From NCBI GenBank assembly GCA_050945895.1, contig JBMNTU010000006.1, forward strand, positions 1-38,127: a stretch of DNA of 38,127 nucleotides. The letters are read 5' to 3'. The number at the start of each line of letters is the position of its first letter. The stretch's first letter is position 1. The position numbers and the translations under genes were made by a program. The notes beneath the pieces were generated by a model. It searched no databases and was not told the origin of the DNA. It saw only the letters and a program-made list of their open reading frames with translations. Shown here piece by piece: positions 24,447 to 31,456 of this stretch. The DNA is from JBMNTU01 sp050945895 (GTDB lineage: Bacteria; Bacillota; Clostridia; Christensenellales; Christensenellaceae).

Positions 24447-24701
24447 ATGCAAAGGCTGGGTATTATTGCAGTCATCATTGAAAACAACCGGCAAAGCGTG
24501 GAACAGGTCAACAAAATACTATCCGAATTCTATGACCATATCCGCGCACGCATGGGCGTACCGAATAAAGAAAAAGACACTTACCTGATATCGCTGGTTG
24601 TGGAAATATCGACTGAGCAATTGGGTGCGCTCACTGGCCGCCTGGGCAATCTGGCTGGCGTTACCGTAAAAAGTATGATGACCAATAAAAGTTTTGAGTA
24701 A
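24447..24701 (+). CDS. TM1266-type regulator (iron-only hydrogenase system regulator family)
   Basis: The 84-residue protein has the conserved family pattern RLGIIAVIIENN at the start, an RMGVPNKEKD block in the middle and LTGRLGNLAGVTVKS near the C-terminus. The fold is a small ferredoxin-like or NikR-C-terminal-like domain. In many anaerobes this gene sits beside the HydE, HydF and HydG maturation genes, but none is in this window. Its position behind the S41 protease is unusual. AAAGGAG upstream supports the ATG. The family has been proposed as a regulator, but direct evidence is lacking as far as I know. Confidence 0.85.
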   Translation: MQRLGIIAVIIENNRQSVEQVNKILSEFYDHIRARMGVPNKEKDTYLISLVVEISTEQLGALTGRLGNLAGVTVKSMMTNKSFE

Positions 24702-24710
24702 ATGATTTTT

Positions 24711-24745
24711 CCGGGTGGCGCAGACGTTTAGTACCGCCCGGTTTT
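24711..24745 (+). terminator. Terminator after the TM1266-type gene
   Basis: CCGGGTGG (24711-24718) pairs with CCGCCCGG (24734-24741), one G-T pair, followed by TTTT. The loop contains the stop codon of the convergent small gene on the other strand. Confidence 0.65.
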
Positions 24746-24889
24746 AATATAGTCCAATATTTTGCGTTTGCGGAGTTCTTCTGCGGATGTTTTTGGAGGG
24801 GGGTCTTTTGGCTCTGCGCCAACATCTTGAAAATTCACATAGCCTTCCTGTCTTTTTCCTGTTTGCATTTTATTTTGATCTGTGTGCAT
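24728..24889 (-). CDS. Small basic protein of unknown function, 53 residues
   Basis: I do not recognise this protein. It starts at ATG 24889-24887 with a good AAGGA site 6 bases upstream (24900-24896), and a second GGAG-rich site lies a little further up. The product begins MHTDQNKMQTGKRQEGYVNF, continues with a Pro-rich middle (PKDPPPKTS), and ends in the basic helix-like ELRKRKILDYIKTGRY. It has no membrane segment. The strong site, full-length frame and the clean fit in the gap support a real gene. Its stop codon lies in the terminator loop of the convergent TM1266-type gene, and it is divergent from the ABC transporter operon. Confidence 0.6.
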   Translation of the reverse strand: MHTDQNKMQTGKRQEGYVNFQDVGAEPKDPPPKTSAEELRKRKILDYIKTGRY

Positions 24890-25066
24890 GATGCATCCTT
24901 TCTCCTTTCTTTTATCCGTGATACTATTTTAACTACAAACAGGCAACCTTAAACACGATTTGTTTTCAACTCTGTATCCGCTTTCTAAAAACTCCAAAAC
25001 ACCTGTAAAATGCTTGTAAAATTAAGAAACTTTTAAGCTTTTTCGCTATGCGTAATTTTTTTGGGA

Positions 25067-25075
25067 TGTTATAAT
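25067..25075 (+). promoter_or_regulatory. Extended -10 promoter of the ABC operon
   Basis: TGT-TATAAT at 25067-25075, with no clear -35, about 34 bases upstream of the TTG start. It rules out any ATPase start before about 25080. Confidence 0.6.
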
Positions 25076-25108
25076 GGGGCGTGTATTCCGGTCAAGGGAG
25101 GAAAAAGT

Positions 25109-25807
25109 TTGGAGCCAATCATTGTTGCGCGGGAACTGAAAAAGATATACCGGACCGAAGCTGTTAAAATTGCGGCGCTCCGCGGCGTAGACCTCGAAAT
25201 CTTGCAGGGCGAAAGCTGCGCGATTGTCGGAACCTCGGGCAGCGGCAAGTCTACTCTTTTAAGCTTGCTTGCCGGGCTGGAGCACCCTACGTCCGGCAAA
25301 ATATTCATCAAAAAAAAGCCCATCCACAAAATGAACGAAAGAGAGCTGGTAGATTTCCGCCTGCTCAACATCGGCTTTGTTTTCCAGTCCTTCAACCTAA
25401 TGGAAACCATGTCGGCGGCGGAAAATGTTGCGTTGCCGCTGATGTTTCGCGGTGTTCCGCAAAAAAAGCGTAATAAAATCGCTAAAAAGCTGCTTGTAGA
25501 AATGGGGCTGAAAGATCATTTAAACCACAAGCCCAGCCAGCTTTCGGGCGGGCAGCAGCAGCGCGTTTCCATTGCGCGCGCGATCGTTGCAAAGCCCGAG
25601 ATTATCTTTGCGGACGAGCCGACAGGCAACCTGGATTCGCATACGTCCGTGCAAATTATGGATATTATTTCGGCGGCGGCGAAAGAGCGCGGCGCAACGC
25701 TGCTGTTTGTAACACACGATATTGAAAAGGCCGCTTATGCGGACAAAATCATACATATTATTGACGGTAAGGTAGATAGAATCGAAGGAGGAGCAAACAA
25801 GGGATGA
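25109..25807 (+). CDS. ABC transporter ATP-binding protein, MacB/LolD type
   Basis: The 232-residue protein is the ATPase of a MacB-like exporter. It has Walker A VGTSGSGKST (about 38-47), the Q-loop in FVFQSFNL, the signature LSGGQQQRVSIARAI, Walker B IIFADEPTG and the switch His in VTHD. The start is TTG 25109 with AGGGAGG (25095-25101) 7 bases upstream. It overlaps the next gene by 4 bases. The operon order ATPase, extracytoplasmic protein, permease points to a mechanotransmission type pump rather than an importer. Substrate is unknown. Confidence 0.93.
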   Translation: MEPIIVARELKKIYRTEAVKIAALRGVDLEILQGESCAIVGTSGSGKSTLLSLLAGLEHPTSGKIFIKKKPIHKMNERELVDFRLLNIGFVFQSFNLMETMSAAENVALPLMFRGVPQKKRNKIAKKLLVEMGLKDHLNHKPSQLSGGQQQRVSIARAIVAKPEIIFADEPTGNLDSHTSVQIMDIISAAAKERGATLLFVTHDIEKAAYADKIIHIIDGKVDRIEGGANKG

Positions 25808-27534
25808 GCAAACGAATATTGGTATTGTTATTGGCGGTACTTTTGGTGGCAGGGCTACCGCTTACTACGGCAGGGGCAGAGACGGGTATGCAACCGATGG
25901 CAAGCCCTCCGGATTCCAGCCCTTCGATTTCGCCATCTTATACCGACGGTGTGCTTTCTATCGAAAGCACACGCACCTACCTGGGCATGGCATCCAGCTA
26001 CAACAACGGATACCAACCGCCTGTCGGCGACGGGAGGACCATTATCATCCTTCCTCTTAAAGCAAACCCCGGAGAGGTCGACGGAAACACGATGACCTTT
26101 TCAATCGACCTTGGGTCGCCTGCAGACTCTCCGTTCGATTTCCGGAATTATGGAAACAAGACCGTCCAGGGAGATGTTGTAAACTTTCCGGGCGAAGCGA
26201 TTTTTCTTGCCGACTACACGCTCCCGCTTGCCGGCGGCAGGATTAACGGAAGCTATCCTGTTACCATTACGGCAAGCTATACCAGCGGCGGCGTGGATAT
26301 GACCCAGAGCTTTACCGTGTACGTAAAAATAACCGACGGAATAGACCCGAACGCAACACCCACCCCAGAGCCGACCCCGCCGTCGGGCGGAGACGGAACA
26401 ACCTCGCAGCCCAAGGTAATTGTCAGCAACTATACGATTTCGCCGGAGCTGGTGTATGCGGGAGAGCTTTTTACCGTAAACGTGCACCTGAAAAACACCA
26501 GCCAGAAAACAGCGGTTAAAAATATTGCCGTTACCTATACCAGCGAAACGACGGATATGCTGCCTGGCGAAGGCACAAACACCGCCTATATAGAAAGCAT
26601 CGGGAAGGATTCTATGCAGGACTTCACCTTTTCGATGGAGGCGCGCGCCGACGCAAAGGCCGGGCCGCAAAAAATAGACCTTTCTATTACATATGAAGAC
26701 AATAAAAACAACCCCTATACAGCCACAGACGTAGTGACTGTACAGGTTTGCCAGCGGATCCGGCTGGAATACGACCCGCCAACTTTCCCTGCGCAGGTCT
26801 ACATGGGCGATTCGATGTCTGCCAGCCTCAACCTTTACAACATGGGTAAAAATACCTTGTACAATGTTTCCGTTGTGCTGGACGTTCCCGGAATCATTCC
26901 CGAATCCTCCGCATTTTTGGGCAATATGGAATCCGGCATTGCCAAAACGGCAGATATCTATGCGTCGGTCATGATGTCCTCTTCCGGCATGGGTATGGAC
27001 GAATTTGGCGAAGGCGAACTATCTCCCGAAGATATGCCTGCCGAAATGGAAATGACCGAACCGGAGGCATTTGCCGGCGGTCAGCCGATGGCTGTGGCCG
27101 TGTCGCAGGCCGAGCCTGCGCCTGCCGGCGCTGTGGCCATCATCGGCGGATCCGACGGCCCTACAAACGTATATACGGAGGGCGGCGACCCCCTGCCTGG
27201 CGATGAACCCGAAGACGGTGCGTCTGTAGACATGCCCGAAGAAGTCTACCCCGGCCCGGTCGAAGGAAATTTCGTTGTTACATACGAAGACGAATACGGA
27301 GATGCATACGAGCTCACCGTACCGGTCTCTACAGAGCTGATGGAAATGCCCGTCTATGAAGAAATGTACCCGGAAGATTTTGAAGAAGAACCGTCCGCGG
27401 GTTTCCCGTGGTGGGGCTGGATTGTTATTGCGGGGGCGGCCGTCGCGGTTGTGGTTCCCCTTATTGTGAATAGCCGTAGGAAAAAACGCAGGCAGGAGCT
27501 GTTGGAGGATATAGGAGACGATGACATTTATTGA
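25804..27534 (+). CDS. Large extracytoplasmic membrane-anchored protein of the ABC operon (COG1361-like)
   Basis: The 576-residue product has a signal peptide (about 1-26). Extracellular beta-sandwich repeats follow, including CARDB/COG1361-like segments near 200-310 (YTISPELVYAGELFTVNVHL) and 315-400. A Met/Glu-rich acidic region comes next and then one membrane helix (about 535-555) with a basic tail (SRRKKRRQ). Residues 445-457 read AIIGGSDGPTNVY, which strongly resembles the GGADGPT motif of sodium-pumping decarboxylase beta subunits and of some clostridial secreted proteins; its meaning here is unknown. The start overlaps the ATPase gene by 4 bases, behind AAGGAGG. The permease gene overlaps its end by 14 bases, so all three are made together. 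Confidence 0.8.
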   Translation: MSKRILVLLLAVLLVAGLPLTTAGAETGMQPMASPPDSSPSISPSYTDGVLSIESTRTYLGMASSYNNGYQPPVGDGRTIIILPLKANPGEVDGNTMTFSIDLGSPADSPFDFRNYGNKTVQGDVVNFPGEAIFLADYTLPLAGGRINGSYPVTITASYTSGGVDMTQSFTVYVKITDGIDPNATPTPEPTPPSGGDGTTSQPKVIVSNYTISPELVYAGELFTVNVHLKNTSQKTAVKNIAVTYTSETTDMLPGEGTNTAYIESIGKDSMQDFTFSMEARADAKAGPQKIDLSITYEDNKNNPYTATDVVTVQVCQRIRLEYDPPTFPAQVYMGDSMSASLNLYNMGKNTLYNVSVVLDVPGIIPESSAFLGNMESGIAKTADIYASVMMSSSGMGMDEFGEGELSPEDMPAEMEMTEPEAFAGGQPMAVAVSQAEPAPAGAVAIIGGSDGPTNVYTEGGDPLPGDEPEDGASVDMPEEVYPGPVEGNFVVTYEDEYGDAYELTVPVSTELMEMPVYEEMYPEDFEEEPSAGFPWWGWIVIAGAAVAVVVPLIVNSRRKKRRQELLEDIGDDDIY

Positions 27535-28855
27535 TATCGTAAAGCTGGCGGCGCAAAACCTGCTGCGGCGGAAAATGCGCACGCTTCTTACGGTCCTTGG
27601 CGTAATCATCGGAACGGCGTGTATTGTTATTATGGTTGCGCTGGGCATCGGAAACCTGGAGCAGTTCAACGAATACGTCATGCAGAGTACAGATCTGACG
27701 CGTATTGAGGTCTATTCGCGCGGGATGGGCGACCAGTCCAGCTTAACAGACGCAAAGCTGAACCAGTTCCGCGAGCTTCGGGGGGTCAAGGGCGCAACCG
27801 GTATGATGGAAATGCCTGCATACATAAAAATGGGCAAATATACATACGATACCTGGATTATGGCGGTTGACCCGGAAAGCATGGAATTCAATTTTATTGA
27901 AGGCTCCGGCTTTTCCGATTCCAGCAATATAGAGCTCATTGTCGGCTCGGACGCGCGTCAATATTTCCAAGACCCCAACAACCCTACAGACTGGATGGCG
28001 GGAATGGTTTATATGGGCGGCGGCGGATACATGATGGACGAAAACTACGAAACGCCTGTTGGCCCCGATGTAGACTGGGCCGGTGCAACGATTACGTTTT
28101 ACCCCGCAAACAGCTGGCAGCTGGAACAGGAATCCACGCCGGACAGTCCCGCGCCAAAGGAATACCGCGGTATGATAACCGGCGTTTTCGACCAGCCGGC
28201 CGACGAGATATACCAGGTATTCATCAGTATTCCCGCAGCCAACAAGCTCATCCGCGACAACAGGAAGCTGATGGATCAGCAAGGCGTTAAAGAAGGCGTA
28301 TATACACGCGGCTACATTTATGCAGAAGACGTAGACGCTGTGCCTGATATTCTGGAAACGGTCAAAGGCATGGGTTTTGAGGCATACAGCCCCACCGAGT
28401 GGATCAACCAAATGAAGGACGAACAGGCAAGGCAGCAATCCCAGCTTATTTCCATCGGGCTCATTTCGCTGCTGGTATCGGCAATTGGCATCGCCAACAC
28501 GATGCTTGCCAGTATTTTGGAACGCCGCCGGGAAATCGGTGTAATGAAGGTCATTGGCCTGGGCATCAATAAAATCAACCTGATGTTTTTGGTAGAAGCC
28601 GCCATGATCGGCCTTGTAGGCGGGCTGATCGGCCTTGGGATCAGCTATGGATTCGGCCTTATCTCCCGGTTTGGCAGCGGACAGATCAGCTTTTTGGGAA
28701 TGTATTTCGAAAATGGCGTGGTGCTGTCTATTCCCTGGTGGCTGGCGCTGGGCGCGGTTGCCATCGCTGCGGGCGTGGGAATTGTATCGGGCATTTACCC
28801 GGCATGGAAAGCAACCAAGCTAAGCCCGCTTGAGGCAATCCGCGGGGGCGAATGA
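27521..28855 (+). CDS. ABC transporter permease, MacB/FtsX type
   Basis: The 444-residue protein has a first membrane helix (about 20-45), a large extracellular MacB periplasmic-core-like domain (about 50-300) and three C-terminal helices in the FtsX domain (about 310-440). The segment LERRREIGVMKVIGLGINKI is the conserved cytoplasmic coupling loop of the family. The ATG at 27521 has AGGAG upstream and overlaps the preceding gene by 14 bases. Together with the ATPase at 25109 it forms a complete exporter-like complex; Gram-positive relatives move peptides, lipids or antibiotics, or signal envelope stress. The protein at 25804 is a likely accessory subunit. Confidence 0.9.
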   Translation: MTFIDIVKLAAQNLLRRKMRTLLTVLGVIIGTACIVIMVALGIGNLEQFNEYVMQSTDLTRIEVYSRGMGDQSSLTDAKLNQFRELRGVKGATGMMEMPAYIKMGKYTYDTWIMAVDPESMEFNFIEGSGFSDSSNIELIVGSDARQYFQDPNNPTDWMAGMVYMGGGGYMMDENYETPVGPDVDWAGATITFYPANSWQLEQESTPDSPAPKEYRGMITGVFDQPADEIYQVFISIPAANKLIRDNRKLMDQQGVKEGVYTRGYIYAEDVDAVPDILETVKGMGFEAYSPTEWINQMKDEQARQQSQLISIGLISLLVSAIGIANTMLASILERRREIGVMKVIGLGINKINLMFLVEAAMIGLVGGLIGLGISYGFGLISRFGSGQISFLGMYFENGVVLSIPWWLALGAVAIAAGVGIVSGIYPAWKATKLSPLEAIRGGE

Positions 28856-29002
28856 TGGCTTACAGCATGCTGGTTTAATATAGCGCACAAACACGCTGCG
28901 CACTGCGAACCGGCCGTTTAGGCCAATAAGAGGCCGCCTGGAGAATTGCAAATGTTTGCTGTACAACCACTTAATGACCTGTAATAACAAAAGAGGATAC
29001 TT

Positions 29003-29449
29003 ATGAACAGAATCAACATCATCTGCCTGGGTGTGCGGGATATGGCAAAATCGCTTCGGTTTTATAAAGACATCGGCTTTCGCACATACGAAAAAAAGGA
29101 CAACCCGCCCGTCGTGTTCTTTGACACGCAAGGCACAAAGCTGGAGCTGTTTCCCATCGAGCAATTGGCAAAGGATATTGACGCTAATAGTCCTCCGGAA
29201 ATTTCCAAAAGCGGGTTTGGCGGCATTACTTTGGCTATCAACCTGAAATCGGAAAATGAAGTCGATTCTTTTATGGAAACCGTACTGAAAAGCGGAGGCG
29301 TTTTGGCAAAAAAACCGGAGAAGGTGTTTTGGGGCGGCTACAGCGGGTATTTCAGAGACCCGGACGGATATTATTGGGAGGTCGCTTACGCCGGATCGTG
29401 GCAGTTTGACGATAATGATATGCTGGTTATCGATGATAACCGGCAATAG
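29003..29449 (+). CDS. VOC/glyoxalase-superfamily protein
   Basis: The 148-residue protein contains two beta-alpha-beta-beta-beta units of the vicinal oxygen chelate fold. It starts INIICLGVRDMAKSLRFYKDIGF and ends with YFRDPDGYYWEVAY, both typical. Members include glyoxalases, dioxygenases and fosfomycin or bleomycin resistance proteins, so the reaction cannot be assigned. The possible metal ligands are not all obvious. AGAGGA precedes the ATG. It stands alone between the ABC operon and a strong terminator. Confidence 0.85.
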   Translation: MNRINIICLGVRDMAKSLRFYKDIGFRTYEKKDNPPVVFFDTQGTKLELFPIEQLAKDIDANSPPEISKSGFGGITLAINLKSENEVDSFMETVLKSGGVLAKKPEKVFWGGYSGYFRDPDGYYWEVAYAGSWQFDDNDMLVIDDNRQ

Positions 29450-29461
29450 ATCCTGTTTTTT

Positions 29462-29498
29462 AACGCCATCTGTTGCATCTGCAACAGATGGCGTTTTT
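29462..29498 (+). terminator. Strong terminator after the VOC gene
   Basis: A perfect 15-base stem (29462-29476 with 29481-29495) closes a loop of four bases and is followed by three more T. The arms read AACGCCATCTGTTGC and its complement. It lies in the gap between two convergent genes; the A-rich start of the arm may allow it to work weakly on the minus strand too. Confidence 0.9.
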
Positions 29499-29542
29499 GT
29501 ATACCTAGGCAGGGGGAAGCCCCAGGTTTTCAAACTCCTTGC

Positions 29543-30010
29543 TTATTGCTTTTTCTCTTTTGCCTTTCCGGTAATCTCCGTAAGCTCTACACGGCAAACA
29601 GCCGTGCGGTGCAAGCTTTTTTCGATTGCTGCCAAAACTTTTTGAACGGGAACACTAGGCGAATATTTTTCGCACAGCTTTACCAGCGCCTCCGTTTTTT
29701 CCGTATCGTTTTCAATAAAACGCGCGTTTCCAAACGCAACGGCGCTTTCGTATTCTGTGGTAAACTCCTCCTGCAGCACATGCGTATTTCCCGCACAGGC
29801 AATGCACACGCGCCCATCGCGCCGGATGCAGTCCGCTTTTTTGCCTTCAGCCGCACAGTGGAAATACAATACATCCCCGTCCACCACCGGCGATATGGGA
29901 ATACAGTACGGCGCACCCGAGGGGTCTGTCATCGAAAGAAAAGCGTACTCCGTATTTTTCAGTACATTATACGCCCAGTCGTATGGCTTTTCCCTGTCTT
30001 TTCGTCTCAA
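29543..30010 (-). CDS. NimA-like flavin-binding protein (PNPOx-like fold)
   Basis: The 155-residue protein belongs to the pyridoxamine 5'-phosphate oxidase-like family that includes 5-nitroimidazole-resistance NimA. It has the start RRKDRE, the FLSMTDPSGAPYCIPIS strand pair, VLYFHCAAEGKKADCI, and a C-terminal VCRVELTEITGK, all typical. It binds FMN or a similar cofactor by family; the true substrate is unknown. I prefer TTG 30010 over an ATG at 30025, because GGAGG lies 8 bases before the TTG, the ATG has no site, and family members begin MRRKDRE. It is divergent from rubrerythrin across a PerR-like box. Confidence 0.88.
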   Translation of the reverse strand: MRRKDREKPYDWAYNVLKNTEYAFLSMTDPSGAPYCIPISPVVDGDVLYFHCAAEGKKADCIRRDGRVCIACAGNTHVLQEEFTTEYESAVAFGNARFIENDTEKTEALVKLCEKYSPSVPVQKVLAAIEKSLHRTAVCRVELTEITGKAKEKKQ

Positions 30011-30058
30011 GTAATTTTCCTCCATTCTATTTTCTGGTTATTTCCTCATCAAAACGGT

Positions 30059-30073
30059 TTATTTTCATTATAC
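30059..30073. promoter_or_regulatory. PerR-like box between divergent NimA-like and rubrerythrin genes
   Basis: TTATTTTCATTATAC matches the PerR consensus TTATAATnATTATAA at 11 of 14 defined positions. It overlaps a minus-strand TATAAT (30072-30067) and a plus-strand TACAAT (30071-30076), the likely -10 boxes of the two divergent genes. Binding there would block both. The match is partial. Confidence 0.35.
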
Positions 30074-30125
30074 AATATTCTTTTGAAAAATAGTTTGTAA
30101 AATGGCTTTTGAAAGGGGAGTTATT

Positions 30126-30671
30126 ATGGCTGACAATTTAAAAGGAACCAAAACGGAAAAAAACCTGCAGGCGGCTTTTGCAGGCGAATCGCAGGCGCGG
30201 AACAAATACACCTACTACGCTTCCAAGGCAAAGGAAGAAGGATACAACCAGATTGCAGAACTCTTTTTGGAAACGGCGCACAACGAAAGAGCGCACGCCA
30301 AAATGTGGTTCAAGCTTCTTCACGATGACGCCGTTCCCGATACTGCAACCAATTTGAAGGACGCAGCCGGCGGGGAAAACTACGAATGGACAGATATGTA
30401 CAAGCAGTTTGCCGCCGAAGCCAAGGCCGAAGGCTTCAACAAAATTGCGTTTCTGTTCGAAAAAGTTGGCGAAATTGAAAAAGAGCACGAGGAGCGCTAC
30501 AACAAGCTTCTGGAAAACCTCAATGACGGCAAAATTTTCCAGAAGGACGAGGTAGTGGAATGGAAGTGCATGAACTGCGGCTATATCCACAATGGTGAAA
30601 AATCGCCCGAGGTATGCCCCGTTTGCGCACACCCCAAATCGTATTTCGAGCTGCGCGCGTTAAATTTTTAG
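30126..30671 (+). CDS. rbr: Rubrerythrin
   Basis: The 181-residue protein detoxifies hydrogen peroxide in anaerobes using a diiron centre and a rubredoxin-like iron site. The ferritin-like domain (about 1-140) has Glu21 in FAGESQARNKY and the ExxH metal ligands in LFLETAHNERAH, with a second helix pair GEIEKEHEERY. The rubredoxin tail has CMNCGY and CPVCAHP. The start ATG 30126 is preceded by AAGGGGAG, while a frame extension from 30102 lacks a site. It ends at a strong terminator, so it is a single-gene transcript. A PerR-like box lies upstream. Confidence 0.96.
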   Translation: MADNLKGTKTEKNLQAAFAGESQARNKYTYYASKAKEEGYNQIAELFLETAHNERAHAKMWFKLLHDDAVPDTATNLKDAAGGENYEWTDMYKQFAAEAKAEGFNKIAFLFEKVGEIEKEHEERYNKLLENLNDGKIFQKDEVVEWKCMNCGYIHNGEKSPEVCPVCAHPKSYFELRALNF

Positions 30672-30685
30672 CCAAAGTAGTCAAG

Positions 30686-30713
30686 GCGGCCTCTTTTGCG
30701 GGGCCGCTTTTTT
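30686..30713 (+). terminator. Terminator after rubrerythrin
   Basis: GCGGCC (30686-30691) pairs with GGCCGC (30702-30707) and six T follow (30708-30713). Confidence 0.85.
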
Positions 30714-30781
30714 ATTTTGGGCGTACATCGGCCAACAAAAAAGCCAACCCGCCCGCTACATGTATTTGCCGCCGGTATATT

Positions 30782-31252
30782 CTATTCGTATGGATGGCAG
30801 ACATCCACCCATCCTGTGTTCCGCGCATATTCGTGGAGCTCTTCCGGCGTTACTTCTATCAGCGAATTGTCGGTGCCGCAGGCCGGAAAGACCGTTTTAA
30901 AGCGGCGAAGAGAATTGTCCAGGTACACCGGCACATCTTCCGGCAGCCCGAACGGACATACGCCGCCCACCTTATACCCCGTAATTTCAAGCACCTCGTC
31001 CGCCGCCAGCATACGCGGGCGCCTGCCAAAACACCCTTTAAACTTCAAATTGTCTACGCGCATATCTCCCGCTGTAACAAGCACCAAAACACGGTCTTTT
31101 ATGCGGATGGAAAGGCTTTTTGCAATGCGTGCCGGCGATACGCCCAGCGCACCTGCCGCTTCCGCTACGGTCGCGGTTTTTTCGGGCAGCTCGCGGACGT
31201 CCGCATCCTTTCCCCAGCGTTTTAAATATTCGCGTACTCGGTCGATCGGCAT
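30782..31252 (-). CDS. YbaK/EbsC-family aminoacyl-tRNA deacylase-like protein
   Basis: The 156-residue protein removes wrongly attached amino acids from tRNA, such as Cys from tRNA-Pro in YbaK; the exact specificity is not known here. Typical features are RELPEKTATVAEAAGALGV, the conserved lysine in RIAKSLSIR, GDMRVDNLKFK, VGGVCPFGLP and the Thr/Asp end. The start ATG at 31252 is supported by AGGAGG at 31266-31261, 8 bases upstream; an in-frame ATG at 31276 has no site. A good promoter lies upstream. It converges with rubrerythrin. Confidence 0.9.
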   Translation of the reverse strand: MPIDRVREYLKRWGKDADVRELPEKTATVAEAAGALGVSPARIAKSLSIRIKDRVLVLVTAGDMRVDNLKFKGCFGRRPRMLAADEVLEITGYKVGGVCPFGLPEDVPVYLDNSLRRFKTVFPACGTDNSLIEVTPEELHEYARNTGWVDVCHPYE

Positions 31253-31288
31253 GGCCCCGCCCTCCTGTTTATGCATTGGTCAGGGCTA

Positions 31289-31317
31289 ATAATAGCACGC
31301 ATCCGGCATAGCGTCAA
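31289..31317 (-). promoter_or_regulatory. Promoter of the YbaK-like gene
   Basis: On the minus strand TTGACG (31317-31312), 17 bases and TATTAT (31294-31289), close to consensus. The start site would fall near 31282. Confidence 0.75.
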
Positions 31318-31456
31318 TCGGGCAAAAATCCGCATTTGGATGTTGCGTCTTTTTGCGCCGCGTGTTAGGATATAGTCAATCCGGTTTAATGTTTTGCAAT
31401 TTGTAACAGCAAATATAATGAAAACATAAATATATCCTCATAAAGGAATCATCCAA

